Shown: positions 1-8,006 of the stretch, one piece after another | How positions within the stretch are numbered: the stretch's first letter is position 1 | Layout: each line of letters starts with the position of its first letter | From: Thalassotalea eurytherma | GTDB lineage: Bacteria; Pseudomonadota; Gammaproteobacteria; Enterobacterales; Alteromonadaceae | Reading direction: 5' to 3' | DNA length: 64,000 nucleotides | NCBI RefSeq assembly: GCF_030161415.1 | Contig: NZ_BSSU01000012.1 | Coordinates: 1 to 64,000, forward strand | Notes under the pieces: model-generated | Told to the model about the DNA's origin: nothing | Seen by the model: only the letters and a program-made list of their open reading frames with translations | Databases searched by the model: none | Translations under genes and position numbers: made by a program

Positions 1-195
1 GGTCGCTCCCTGCCATCCTTGGCATCGCGACATTAGTAAGTCCTGTTACGTCAGTAGAGGAAAAACGTAAATAGCAAAAGCCAATAGTTTGGCTTTGCCC
101 GTTTTTTCACAGTGAGCTCTGCGAACTGTAAGCCAATTGCTAGACACCTATTATGGTCGATAAAGACGTTCATCCATGAACATCATCGCCATTAG
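1..195. other. gene-free left edge
   Basis: I see no coding region or RNA gene here. A hairpin lies at 77-96, with 8-bp arms (aaagccaa / ttggcttt) around a tagt loop. In E. coli an rRNA operon sits just upstream of murB, so this could be the tail of an rrn transcript. No 5S rRNA sequence is visible, however, so that is inference only. Confidence 0.4.
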
Positions 196-223
196 AAAGC
201 CCGCTCATTGAGCGGGCTTTTTT
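196..223 (+). terminator. intrinsic terminator
   Basis: A perfect 10-bp stem (aaagcccgct / agcgggcttt) closes a 5-base loop and is followed by a T tract. It would end a transcript entering from left of the window. GC-rich hairpins of this kind are common behind rRNA and tRNA operons, but the upstream gene is not visible. Confidence 0.8.
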
Positions 224-246
224 GCGTCTGGGATTTTAAAAAAGAG

Positions 247-534
247 ATACTGACCTACGTCAGTATGACTCGGTTATAGTTTGTCATTGCGGCGCAGGCC
301 TCAGTCCCAGCCAGTCATTGTGGCGCAGGCCGCAATCTTGTATTCACGGGGTTGATAGACAGAGATACTGACCTTCGTCAGTATGACCAATAGATACCGA
401 CCTTCGTCGGTATGACTCAGCCTCAGCCAGTCATTGTGGCGCAGGCCTCAATCTTGTATTCATGGGGTTGATAGACAGAGATACTGACCTTCGTCGCTAT
501 GACTCAGTCTCTGCCAGTCATTGTGGCGTAGGCC
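247..534. repeat. array of two interleaved hairpin repeats
   Basis: Repeat A is a 20-base hairpin with 8-bp arms around a 4-base loop, at 247-266, 365-384, 394-413 and, with one arm mismatch, 481-500. Copies read atactgac...gtcagtat, but 394-413 reads ataccgac...gtcggtat, a paired change that keeps the stem. Repeat B (gtcattgYggcgcaggcc) occurs at 283-300, 314-331, 430-447 and 517-534, and its fuller copies fold as attgYggc / gccgcaat. The array carries no genes and the two repeats alternate irregularly. Confidence 0.8.
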
Positions 535-671
535 GCAATCTCTTTTGAGTAACACAAAGTGGCTTTTTGTTAGGCCTTTTCAAACCAACATAGCCCAGTA
601 ATTTGGCTATTATTCAACGTCGCTATGTTCAACGATTCAAGGGGTGATAATCTATTTTAATGCTAATAAAG

Positions 672-699
672 TTCCGATTTAAATTCTGTAGACTATAAA
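672..699 (+). promoter_or_regulatory. possible promoter of the export cassette
   Basis: A TATAAA -10 box at 694-699 has a weak -35 candidate (ttccga, 672-677) 16 bases upstream. It lies 64 bases before the first gene of the polysaccharide-export trio. The -35 match is poor, so this is tentative. Nothing else was recognised between 535 and 762. Confidence 0.35.
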
Positions 700-762
700 T
701 AAGTTTAAGTCTCTAGTTAAAGCAGTTAACATAAATTTAAAATAATAATAATTAATGATGTT

Positions 763-1962
763 ATGCGCTTAAAAAAATTATCTCTTTTATTTCCATTTCT
801 TTGTTTTAACGTTTTTGCGGCTGCTCCTAGTCATGAAATCGATTTCTATAATTTGAACTTTGAGTATATAGAAGGCAACGCGCTAGATGTTGATTTCGCG
901 GCGGAGTATGGAACACTTTCAAATTTTACGCTTGACGAAAACGACGACGACAGCCAGACCATTTCTCTACAACCTAATTTATGGGTTCAAGCGTTATGGG
1001 ATAAAAGCTTGCTTCAAGCAAAAGTGAATATTAACCATTTATCACTATTAGATATTGACGATAATGATCACACCAATATTAATGCGCTTGGTAAATACCA
1101 ATATAAGATCACGTCTAATCAAAGTCTCTTTTTATCTGCCATGTATAGAAATGCCTATGAATACCCTGGTGAAGGTCTATCGCAAGGGGATATTGATAAC
1201 ATTACAGTAGGTGACGAAAAAAGTAATTACTTTGCTAATGCTGGTTTTCGTTATGGTAGTGATTCTTCAGTAGCTAGGGCTGAAATATTAGTGGGGCAAC
1301 GTGGTTTTGAATACGAAACACGCCGAGATATTTCATCAATGCTTGATGTGAAGGCTCAATACATTCAAGGCCATTTTGACTATCTAGCATCAGGTAAGAC
1401 ATACTTGTCTGTGAAGAGTGAATATGAGCAACTTAGCTATGATCAGTCAGTAGGTGCTGATCGAGATAGCTTGGCATTGTTACTCGGTGCTAAATGGCGC
1501 CACTCTATTTTCTTTAAAATGGAAGCTTATGCGGGTGTTCAACAGCTATCTTTTGATAGCGATTTATTAGATGACGATAAAGTTACCCGTTGGGAATTAG
1601 ATGCGTTGTGGAGCCCAACAGAATTTACAGAAATTAATGTTAATGCGCGACGAAGAGTTGTAGATGCAACACAAACCGAAGATAGGTTTCGTATAGTAGA
1701 AAATGTTTTGGCGACGTTAACTCATGATTTTACTGATCAATTTTCAGCAAATTTTTATGTAGGCTATACAGAAGAAGAGGCTATTTTTCCAACTTATTCA
1801 CGCCTAGATGACTATCTATTAGCCGGAGCAAAAATAAGTTATAATGTAAATCATTTTTTCTCTATTTACATAAAAGATAACTTTTTGAGGCTGTCTTCAA
1901 CAGAGGAAAATTTAGACTTTGATAAGAACCATATCGTATTAGGTATTAATGTTGCGATTTAA
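763..1962 (+). CDS. outer-membrane beta-barrel protein of a polysaccharide export cassette
   Basis: A 399-residue protein with an N-terminal signal peptide (basic MRLKK, hydrophobic core, likely cleavage after the FAA near residue 20). The body alternates short aromatic-rich strands with Asp/Asn-rich turns, as expected of an outer-membrane barrel. It resembles the putative beta-barrel porin 2 group that accompanies exopolysaccharide export genes. It overlaps the next gene by 14 bases, so the two are probably translationally coupled. A role in passing polymer through the outer membrane is inferred from context. The exact family is not certain. Confidence 0.7.
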   Translation: MRLKKLSLLFPFLCFNVFAAAPSHEIDFYNLNFEYIEGNALDVDFAAEYGTLSNFTLDENDDDSQTISLQPNLWVQALWDKSLLQAKVNINHLSLLDIDDNDHTNINALGKYQYKITSNQSLFLSAMYRNAYEYPGEGLSQGDIDNITVGDEKSNYFANAGFRYGSDSSVARAEILVGQRGFEYETRRDISSMLDVKAQYIQGHFDYLASGKTYLSVKSEYEQLSYDQSVGADRDSLALLLGAKWRHSIFFKMEAYAGVQQLSFDSDLLDDDKVTRWELDALWSPTEFTEINVNARRRVVDATQTEDRFRIVENVLATLTHDFTDQFSANFYVGYTEEEAIFPTYSRLDDYLLAGAKISYNVNHFFSIYIKDNFLRLSSTEENLDFDKNHIVLGINVAI

Positions 1963-2476
1963 CTTTTTAATCAGTGTATTTCTTCTATACTTTGTACTTA
2001 TAGCACCAGTATTCGGGCAAAATTACGTATTAAGTGCCGGTGATACTGTTTTAATAGAAGTGTACGGTGAGCCGGATTTACGCACTAGAGCAAAAGTCGA
2101 TAAATCTGGCATTATCTCTTTCCCGTTTCTTGATGACATTAAAATATCAGGAAAAACAACGGAAGAGATTGAATTGATCATTGATGATGGATTACGTGGC
2201 GATTATATAATTGATCCTCAGGTTTCTGTCTCGATTATTTCTTATCGGCCGTTTTTTATACATGGACAGGTAAATGTACCTGGGGGCTATCCATATCAGC
2301 CTGATTTAACATTAGATAAGGCACTTGCATTAGCGGGTGGTTTGACTAATCGCGCATCAAAATCTGATTGGAAGATCACCCGTAAGGTAAATGGTATAGC
2401 TATAGTTATCGACGCAGATATTGCAACGGAGATACTACCTGATGACATTGTTAAAATAGGGCAAAGCTTCTTTTGA
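1949..2476 (+). CDS. Wza-like polysaccharide export protein
   Basis: A 175-residue periplasmic/outer-membrane protein with a signal peptide at residues 1-23 (cleavage after VFG). The segment YVLSAGDTVLIEVYGEPDL opens the Poly_export domain, and a SLBB-like segment follows (FFIHGQVNVPGGY, LDKALALAGGL). There is no lipobox Cys. It is about half the length of E. coli Wza and lacks its later SLBB repeats and C-terminal helix, so it matches the short EpsE-type exporters. It overlaps the barrel gene upstream and the kinase gene downstream, so the three form one operon. Confidence 0.85.
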   Translation: MLRFNFLISVFLLYFVLIAPVFGQNYVLSAGDTVLIEVYGEPDLRTRAKVDKSGIISFPFLDDIKISGKTTEEIELIIDDGLRGDYIIDPQVSVSIISYRPFFIHGQVNVPGGYPYQPDLTLDKALALAGGLTNRASKSDWKITRKVNGIAIVIDADIATEILPDDIVKIGQSFF

Positions 2477-4632
2477 ATCATTTAGACCCACAACAGCCAG
2501 TGCAAATACAAGACGATGATGTTTCGTTAGCGGAAGTGCTACGACCGCTTTGGAATCGCCGTTGGGTTATCACTTTTTGTACGCTATTAATTACGTTAAT
2601 GGTGGCTGTCTATGTGTCTTTATTAAAACCTACCTATCGCGCGTCTGCCATTTTATTGATTGGTACTAATAAACCTGCGAATACTTTGTCGATCAATAAT
2701 GCATTTAATGAATCAAGCGCTTCTGCAGAGCAAATTCAAACTCAATTTGAGTTGTTAAAATCCAGAAAGTTTGCTGAACGTGTCATTGCCCGTTTGAACC
2801 TTACTGAAAATGAAGAGTTTTCAGGACAAAAATATAAGAAAGTCTTACCGTGGCAGAATGAGAAAGCACTAAAACAAAAACGCTCTATTGGTTCTGTTGT
2901 CAAGGCGTTTCAATCACGTTTAGCCATCTCACCGATGGCTAAAACTGAATTAGTAAAAATAAGCTTTTCAGCATACGATCCTGTATTGGCCATGAGAGTT
3001 GCCAACCAAGTAGGTGTTACCTACCTGCAATATCAAGATGAAATTCATACCGCATCTAAGGAATCAACATCTCAGTGGCTAGTTGATCAATTAGAAGAAC
3101 TGGGTAAAAAATTAGAATCATCAGAGTTTGCGCTCCAGCAGTTTAGAGAAAATGAACAAATTGTTGATATTCATGGTGTCGTAGGTCTAGTGAGTTCAGA
3201 GCTAACGCAGTTAACGTCAGAAGCTATTCGGGCAGCAAGAAAAGAAGATGATTTAAAAGTTACTTACGACTACATTCAAAAGAATACTGGTAATCTCCAG
3301 CAACTTACTGAGTTACCGGAAGTAAGTAATGATGATTTGTATATTGGTTTGAAAGGCCAAGAAGAAATTGTTAATCGAAAGCATTCTGAGCTGTCTAAGC
3401 GTTATGGTCCTAAACATCCAAAAATGATCGCGATTAACGCTGAAATAAGCAGTTTAGAAGCGCGAATTATTGAACATACTGACAATGTTGTTTTAGCATT
3501 GACAAAAGATTATTTTTCTGCAAAGCAAAAGGCAACAGCCACGCAGGCTAGATTAGAAGCCGCAAAACAGGATTTCTTACGACTTAGCCGATTAGAGAAT
3601 AAATTCTCGCAACTGCAACGTGAAGTTGATACCAATAAAGAGCTTTATAGTAATTATCTTATTCGACTAAAAGAAGCCGATGCGATGGGTAACTATAAAA
3701 CCAATTTCTATGTCCGCTTTATTGATAAAGCTGTTGTGCCTAAGAGCCCGTTCAAGCCAAATAAAGTACTTGCGATTATTGTTGCTGTTGTACTGTCTGT
3801 GATCTTTATTTCAATTATTATCATTATGAGAGAATTATTGATTGATACCCTTAATTCCCGCCGTAAGTTAGATAATTTCCATGAAGCACCGGTCTTAGCT
3901 ATTTTACCTAAATTTAAGCTGGATAAGAGTGCCCAAGAAAAGAATAAGTACTACCAAGATAATCGCTTTGTCGAAGCTGTACGTTCATTGCGCACCGCAT
4001 TGTTATTTAGAAAAGAGAAAGCACCACCGAAAATTATTGCGATTACCTCATCAGTGCCTAACGAAGGTAAATCTACCGTCGCACTTGAATTAGCGCGTTC
4101 GTTTAGTGAAATGGAAAAAGTATTATTGATCGAAGGCGATATGCGTCATCCAACGATAGCAAAAAGTTTATGCTTAGATAGTAATCGACCTGGCTTATCT
4201 AATTTATTAGCTAAGACCCACGAAATAAATGAGTGTATTGTTCGTGATGATCATGTGAAGCTTGATATTCTAACTTCAGGTATAACGCCGAGTAACCCAC
4301 TAGCATTTTTATCAATGAAACGATTTGGCATGTTGATCAAAGTATTCGGCAATTTTTATGATCGTATTATTATAGAAACGCCACCAGTCAATGCGGTGAG
4401 TGATGCCGTTATTATTTCACGTAATGTAGACAGTGTTATTTATATTGTTCATGGTGGAAAAACTAAGCGAGATGAAATATCTGCTGGATTACGCACGTTA
4501 AAACAAGTTAGTGCGCCAATTGATGGTGTAGTAATTAATAATAGTGAAAATATTGATACAACCAAATACCATAACAAGTATTATAACCACCCAGCAAATA
4601 TCATTAAACTACCGGTTAGACGTCAAGCCTAA
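2473..4632 (+). CDS. Wzc-like chain-length determinant / tyrosine autokinase
   Basis: A 719-residue inner-membrane protein. A Wzz domain begins at the first membrane segment (about 31-52), a long coiled-coil region follows, and a second membrane segment lies at about 432-452. The cytoplasmic BY-kinase domain has Walker A (SVPNEGKST, about 528-536), Walker A' (LLIEGDMRH, about 552-560) and Walker B (IIIETPP, about 632-638). A Tyr cluster (YHNKYY) near residue 700 is the expected autophosphorylation tail. The start is TTG, sharing bases with the upstream stop. No Wzb-type phosphatase or glycosyltransferase is visible nearby. Confidence 0.9.
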   Translation: MNHLDPQQPVQIQDDDVSLAEVLRPLWNRRWVITFCTLLITLMVAVYVSLLKPTYRASAILLIGTNKPANTLSINNAFNESSASAEQIQTQFELLKSRKFAERVIARLNLTENEEFSGQKYKKVLPWQNEKALKQKRSIGSVVKAFQSRLAISPMAKTELVKISFSAYDPVLAMRVANQVGVTYLQYQDEIHTASKESTSQWLVDQLEELGKKLESSEFALQQFRENEQIVDIHGVVGLVSSELTQLTSEAIRAARKEDDLKVTYDYIQKNTGNLQQLTELPEVSNDDLYIGLKGQEEIVNRKHSELSKRYGPKHPKMIAINAEISSLEARIIEHTDNVVLALTKDYFSAKQKATATQARLEAAKQDFLRLSRLENKFSQLQREVDTNKELYSNYLIRLKEADAMGNYKTNFYVRFIDKAVVPKSPFKPNKVLAIIVAVVLSVIFISIIIIMRELLIDTLNSRRKLDNFHEAPVLAILPKFKLDKSAQEKNKYYQDNRFVEAVRSLRTALLFRKEKAPPKIIAITSSVPNEGKSTVALELARSFSEMEKVLLIEGDMRHPTIAKSLCLDSNRPGLSNLLAKTHEINECIVRDDHVKLDILTSGITPSNPLAFLSMKRFGMLIKVFGNFYDRIIIETPPVNAVSDAVIISRNVDSVIYIVHGGKTKRDEISAGLRTLKQVSAPIDGVVINNSENIDTTKYHNKYYNHPANIIKLPVRRQA

Positions 4633-4659
4633 CCAAGGCTATTGTTACATCGACAAACC

Positions 4660-5703
4660 ATGAAATCACATTCTAATTATTCTCTCAAAACTGCTAATAG
4701 TTTTGCTGTAGAAAGTAAAACGCCACATATCTATTTTCCATCATCAGACGATGATCTCGTTGCTTTGTCTCAATTATTGAAAGACCAAACATACTATTTA
4801 TTAGGTGATGGCAGTAATACTCTTTTTTGTGAAGAACTTGCTCCGGTTATAGTGGCTCCTCGCTTTTACGGGGTAGAAATACAAGAAACTGAATTAGGCT
4901 TTATTGTTGAAGCAGGTGGCAGTGAAAATTGGCACAATTTGGTGATTTCACTCATTGAACAAAACATCAAAGGTCTTGAGAACTTAGCTCTCATACCTGG
5001 CACTGTTGGCGCCGCACCGGTTCAAAATATTGGTGCTTATGGCAAAGATATTTCCATGTATTGCACAGGTGTCACTTGGTTTTCAATGTTGAATCAATGC
5101 GCAACACAGTTTAGTAATGAGCAATGCCAGTTTAGTTACCGTGACAGTCTTTTTAAACATGATGGTTATAATAAGGGCATTATTACCAAGGTATCATTTT
5201 TCTTTCCGAAAAAATGGCAAGCTCAAATAGAATATGGTGAATTACAAACGTTACCAACGAATGTCACCGCAAAACAGGTCATGGAAAAAGTCATTGAAGT
5301 GAGAAACCTCAAGCTACCTAATCCTGAAACACTACCCAATGCAGGTAGCTTCTTTAAAAACCCTGTTGTGAGTAATCAAACAGTAAGCAATCTACAACGC
5401 ACTTTCCCTGATATGCCTGTATATCCAGTTGACGAGAGCAATAGCAAATTGGCTGCTGGCTGGTTAATTGACCAAGCGGGTTTAAAGGGATTTACACAAT
5501 GTAGTGCTGCAGTTCATGATCGACAAGCACTAGTTATTGTGAATAAAGGTAATGCAACCGGTAGTGATATTATTCACTTGGCAAAATTTGTTCAGTCTGA
5601 AGTGCATAAAAAATTTGCTGTGTATATTGAGCCAGAAGTGCGCTTAGTTAGCTCACGTGGCGAACAACCTTTTAGTGCTATTGATGTGGCACCGTTATGT
5701 TAA
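4660..5703 (+). CDS. murB: UDP-N-acetylenolpyruvoylglucosamine reductase MurB
   Basis: A cytoplasmic FAD enzyme that reduces UDP-GlcNAc-enolpyruvate to UDP-MurNAc in peptidoglycan synthesis. Visible motifs are LLGDGSNTLF, IPGTVGAAPVQNIGAYG (FAD binding), SYRDSLFK, NAGSFFKNP with the catalytic Ser near residue 230, and the C-terminal EPEVRLV. The length of 347 residues fits the E. coli-type enzyme. I chose the ATG at 4660 because the following SNYSLKTANSF aligns with the E. coli start region. An in-frame TTG at 4642 is possible. It overlaps birA by 7 bases. Confidence 0.95.
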   Translation: MKSHSNYSLKTANSFAVESKTPHIYFPSSDDDLVALSQLLKDQTYYLLGDGSNTLFCEELAPVIVAPRFYGVEIQETELGFIVEAGGSENWHNLVISLIEQNIKGLENLALIPGTVGAAPVQNIGAYGKDISMYCTGVTWFSMLNQCATQFSNEQCQFSYRDSLFKHDGYNKGIITKVSFFFPKKWQAQIEYGELQTLPTNVTAKQVMEKVIEVRNLKLPNPETLPNAGSFFKNPVVSNQTVSNLQRTFPDMPVYPVDESNSKLAAGWLIDQAGLKGFTQCSAAVHDRQALVIVNKGNATGSDIIHLAKFVQSEVHKKFAVYIEPEVRLVSSRGEQPFSAIDVAPLC

Positions 5704-6662
5704 GAGAGCAAATACTAAAAGTGCTGAGCCAAGGCCAGTTTATTTCTGGCGAGGAACTAGGGCAACAATTTGGTGTTACTCGTGCTGCTATAGCGAAACA
5801 TGTTAAAGCTATTCAAGAAATGGGTGTAGATATCTATTCCGTCAGAGGTAAAGGATATAAATTATCTCAACCTCTAACACTTCTCGATAAGCAGGTTATT
5901 GAGCAGCATTTAAAAGCTAATGGCATGATTCACTCTGTTGACTGTCACGCCATTATCGACTCCACCAACAGCTTTTTAATGCGCAAGATCCCAAATAATG
6001 TGAAGCATGGTGACGTGTGTCTTTCCGAATATCAAAGTGATGGCCGTGGCCGTCGTGGTCGACAATGGGTGTCACCGTTTGGCAGTCATCTATACCTTTC
6101 AATGTATTGTGCACTTGAGCAAGGCCTCAATAGTGCGATGGGTTTGAGCGTAGCTGTTGCTTTGGCAATACATGATGCAGTAAGAGAAATAACAGGAATA
6201 GATGTTGAGCTTAAGTGGCCAAACGACATTTACTGGCAGGGCAAGAAGCTCGCCGGCATTTTAATTGAACTTGAAGGTCAACCGTTGGAGCCTAGTCATG
6301 CTGTTATTGGTATTGGTTTAAATATTAATATGCCAGAGCAAAGTGCCGAATTAATAGATCAACCTTGGAGTGCGATTAATCAGTTTTATCGTGGTGTTGA
6401 TCGCAATTTAATGGCTGCTAAGCTGATTCAATGTCTTGATAACAGGATTGAAGAGCATAGCCAGAGAGGACTAACTGATATGCTTTCGCTATGGCAAAAA
6501 TATGATTGTTTTATTAATCAACCAGTAAAAATAATATCTGCCCATAAAGAAACAACAGGTATTTGTCGTGGGATTGACAGCAATGGTGCACTGCAACTTG
6601 AAGTGAATGGTGTTGTACAAAGTATTTATGGTGGCGAAGTAAGCTTGAGAGGTAATGGATGA
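5697..6662 (+). CDS. birA: bifunctional biotin ligase / biotin operon repressor BirA
   Basis: A 321-residue protein that activates biotin with ATP, transfers it to carboxyl carrier proteins and, in its biotinyl-AMP form, represses biotin genes. A winged helix-turn-helix (about 17-36, ELGQQFGVTRAAIAKHV) is followed by the ligase domain with GRGRRG (116-121), KWPNDI (173-178) and GKKLAGI (182-188, catalytic Lys). Because the DNA-binding domain is present, a repressor role is likely. It overlaps murB and shares an ATGA junction with coaX. Confidence 0.95.
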   Translation: MLREQILKVLSQGQFISGEELGQQFGVTRAAIAKHVKAIQEMGVDIYSVRGKGYKLSQPLTLLDKQVIEQHLKANGMIHSVDCHAIIDSTNSFLMRKIPNNVKHGDVCLSEYQSDGRGRRGRQWVSPFGSHLYLSMYCALEQGLNSAMGLSVAVALAIHDAVREITGIDVELKWPNDIYWQGKKLAGILIELEGQPLEPSHAVIGIGLNINMPEQSAELIDQPWSAINQFYRGVDRNLMAAKLIQCLDNRIEEHSQRGLTDMLSLWQKYDCFINQPVKIISAHKETTGICRGIDSNGALQLEVNGVVQSIYGGEVSLRGNG

Positions 6663-7441
6663 CCTTATTGATTGATATAGGAAATACACGTCTCAAGTAT
6701 GTTAGGCACACTGAAAATGGCTTTACCAAGAGTCAATCCATTAATAATGACGAGATTAACGTTGAGCAATTAGCGCTCCTTTTCTCAAATGAAATCGAAG
6801 TTATTGTGTCAAGCGTTGCCGACAATAAATTACTTGAGCTTATCGAACAGGTTGCCTACAAGCACCAAATAACGATTGTGCGAGCACAAACTCAGAAAGA
6901 AACCAATGGTGTTATTTGTGGTTATGACAATTATCAGCAAATGGGTGTTGATCGCTGGCTTGCGATTATAGGTGCACAGTGTTTGGTGCCTAATAAATAC
7001 TTGATCGTGGTTGATGCCGGTACGGCAACGACAATCGATGTGATTGATAAAAATAAAAAGCATTTAGGTGGTTGGATTCTGCCTGGAGTTAAAACAATCC
7101 ACGACGCTATTATTGAAAAAACAGCACAGGTTAGCTCAACATTTAAACCCGTTGAGGCAATAGCGTTTGGCCTAAATACTGCTGACAATGTCAATCAAGC
7201 AAGTTGGGCTGCAAGCATTGGCTTAATTGAACAAGCAATTCGCACGTTAGGAAGTAATCAAAGTTTAGCTTCAGATAAAATCAAATTGTCGATTGAAATA
7301 ATATTTACTGGCGGTAACGGAGCCGAGCTCGCTAAGTTATATCGCCAACAATCAGGCTTACAAGTGATTGGTAAATATCAGGTCGTTGACAATTTAGTCT
7401 TCCACGGCCTTAACACATATCAAAAGTGTGCTACGAAATAA
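6659..7441 (+). CDS. coaX: type III pantothenate kinase CoaX
   Basis: It phosphorylates pantothenate, the first step of coenzyme A synthesis. The 260-residue protein has the acetate/sugar kinase fold motifs DIGNTRLK (N-terminal phosphate loop), GVDRWLAIIGA, VVDAGTATTIDVI with the catalytic Asp, and GGWILPG. These mark it as type III and not the type I enzyme CoaA. E. coli has coaA at this same place between birA and the thrU tRNA cluster. It is translationally coupled to birA. Confidence 0.93.
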   Translation: MTLLIDIGNTRLKYVRHTENGFTKSQSINNDEINVEQLALLFSNEIEVIVSSVADNKLLELIEQVAYKHQITIVRAQTQKETNGVICGYDNYQQMGVDRWLAIIGAQCLVPNKYLIVVDAGTATTIDVIDKNKKHLGGWILPGVKTIHDAIIEKTAQVSSTFKPVEAIAFGLNTADNVNQASWAASIGLIEQAIRTLGSNQSLASDKIKLSIEIIFTGGNGAELAKLYRQQSGLQVIGKYQVVDNLVFHGLNTYQKCATK

Positions 7442-7502
7442 TCCAAAACAGGTTAAAAAAGCAACAAAACATTAAAAAGCTAAACTTTTTTCTATTTACC
7501 TA

Positions 7503-7531
7503 TTGCAAGGCCCTTAGCATTACACTAGAAT
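7503..7531 (+). promoter_or_regulatory. promoter of the tRNA-tuf operon
   Basis: A -35 box TTGCAA (7503-7508) and -10 box TAGAAT (7526-7531) are separated by 17 bases and followed by a GC-rich discriminator (tcgctcc). The first tRNA starts at 7551. A/T tracts upstream (about 7455-7495) could act as an UP element. The GC-rich discriminator is typical of promoters under stringent control. Confidence 0.75.
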
Positions 7532-7550
7532 TCGCTCCACTTAATGTAGT

Positions 7551-7626
<76 letters not shown>

Positions 7627-7652
7627 TTAATACTACTTTTATATAAAGTATC

Positions 7653-7737
7653 GGAGGGGTTCCCGAGTGGCCAAAGGGATCAGACTGTAAATCTGACGGC
7701 TCCGCCTTCGGTGGTTCGAATCCACCTCCCTCCACCA
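7653..7737 (+). tRNA. tRNA-Tyr (anticodon GTA)
   Basis: An 85-base class II tRNA with a long variable arm (ggctccgccttcgg). The anticodon loop is ctgtaaa, reading GTA, and the T arm is ggttcgaatcc. The acceptor ggaggg pairs with ccctcc and CCA is encoded. It is second in the tRNA-tuf operon. Confidence 0.95.
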
Positions 7738-7769
7738 TTTTTTATTTGCAGAGATAGTCTGATAGCTTA

Positions 7770-7844
7770 GCGGGTGTCGTATACTGGCTATTACCTTAGC
7801 CTTCCAAGCTAATGAAGCGGGTTCGATTCCCGCCACCCGCTCCA
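7770..7844 (+). tRNA. tRNA-Gly (anticodon TCC)
   Basis: The acceptor gcgggtg pairs with cacccgc. The anticodon loop cttccaa gives TCC, the T arm is gcgggttcgattcccgc, and CCA is encoded. It is third in the tRNA-tuf operon. Confidence 0.95.
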
Positions 7845-7860
7845 ATTTTGTGAATAATGT

Positions 7861-7936
7861 GCTGATATAGCTCAGTTGGTAGAGCGCACCCTTGGTAAGG
7901 GTGAGGTCGGCAGTTCGAATCTGCCTATTAGCACCA
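7861..7936 (+). tRNA. tRNA-Thr (anticodon GGT)
   Basis: The sequence begins gctgatatagctcagttgg. The anticodon loop ttggtaa gives GGT, the T arm contains gttcgaat, and the gene ends gcacca. It lies 70 bases before tuf, with no terminator in between, so co-transcription is likely. Confidence 0.95.
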
Positions 7937-8006
7937 TTTCGACAAACCTATCCTTCTATCTTTAACTAAACTTTTTAAACTAAACTTTAACTTAAGGTAT
8001 TTAAAA

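Noticed and set aside
1..195. The 3' end of a 5S rRNA gene
   Set aside because: The terminator at 196-223 would fit an rrn operon, but no 5S-like sequence is visible.
247..534. A CRISPR array
   Set aside because: The repeats are short, palindromic, of two kinds and unevenly spaced, with spacers of differing length, and no cas genes are in the window.
7639..7845. A minus-strand reading frame across the tRNA cluster
   Set aside because: It lies entirely opposite tRNA-Tyr and tRNA-Gly, so it is a by-product of tRNA sequence.
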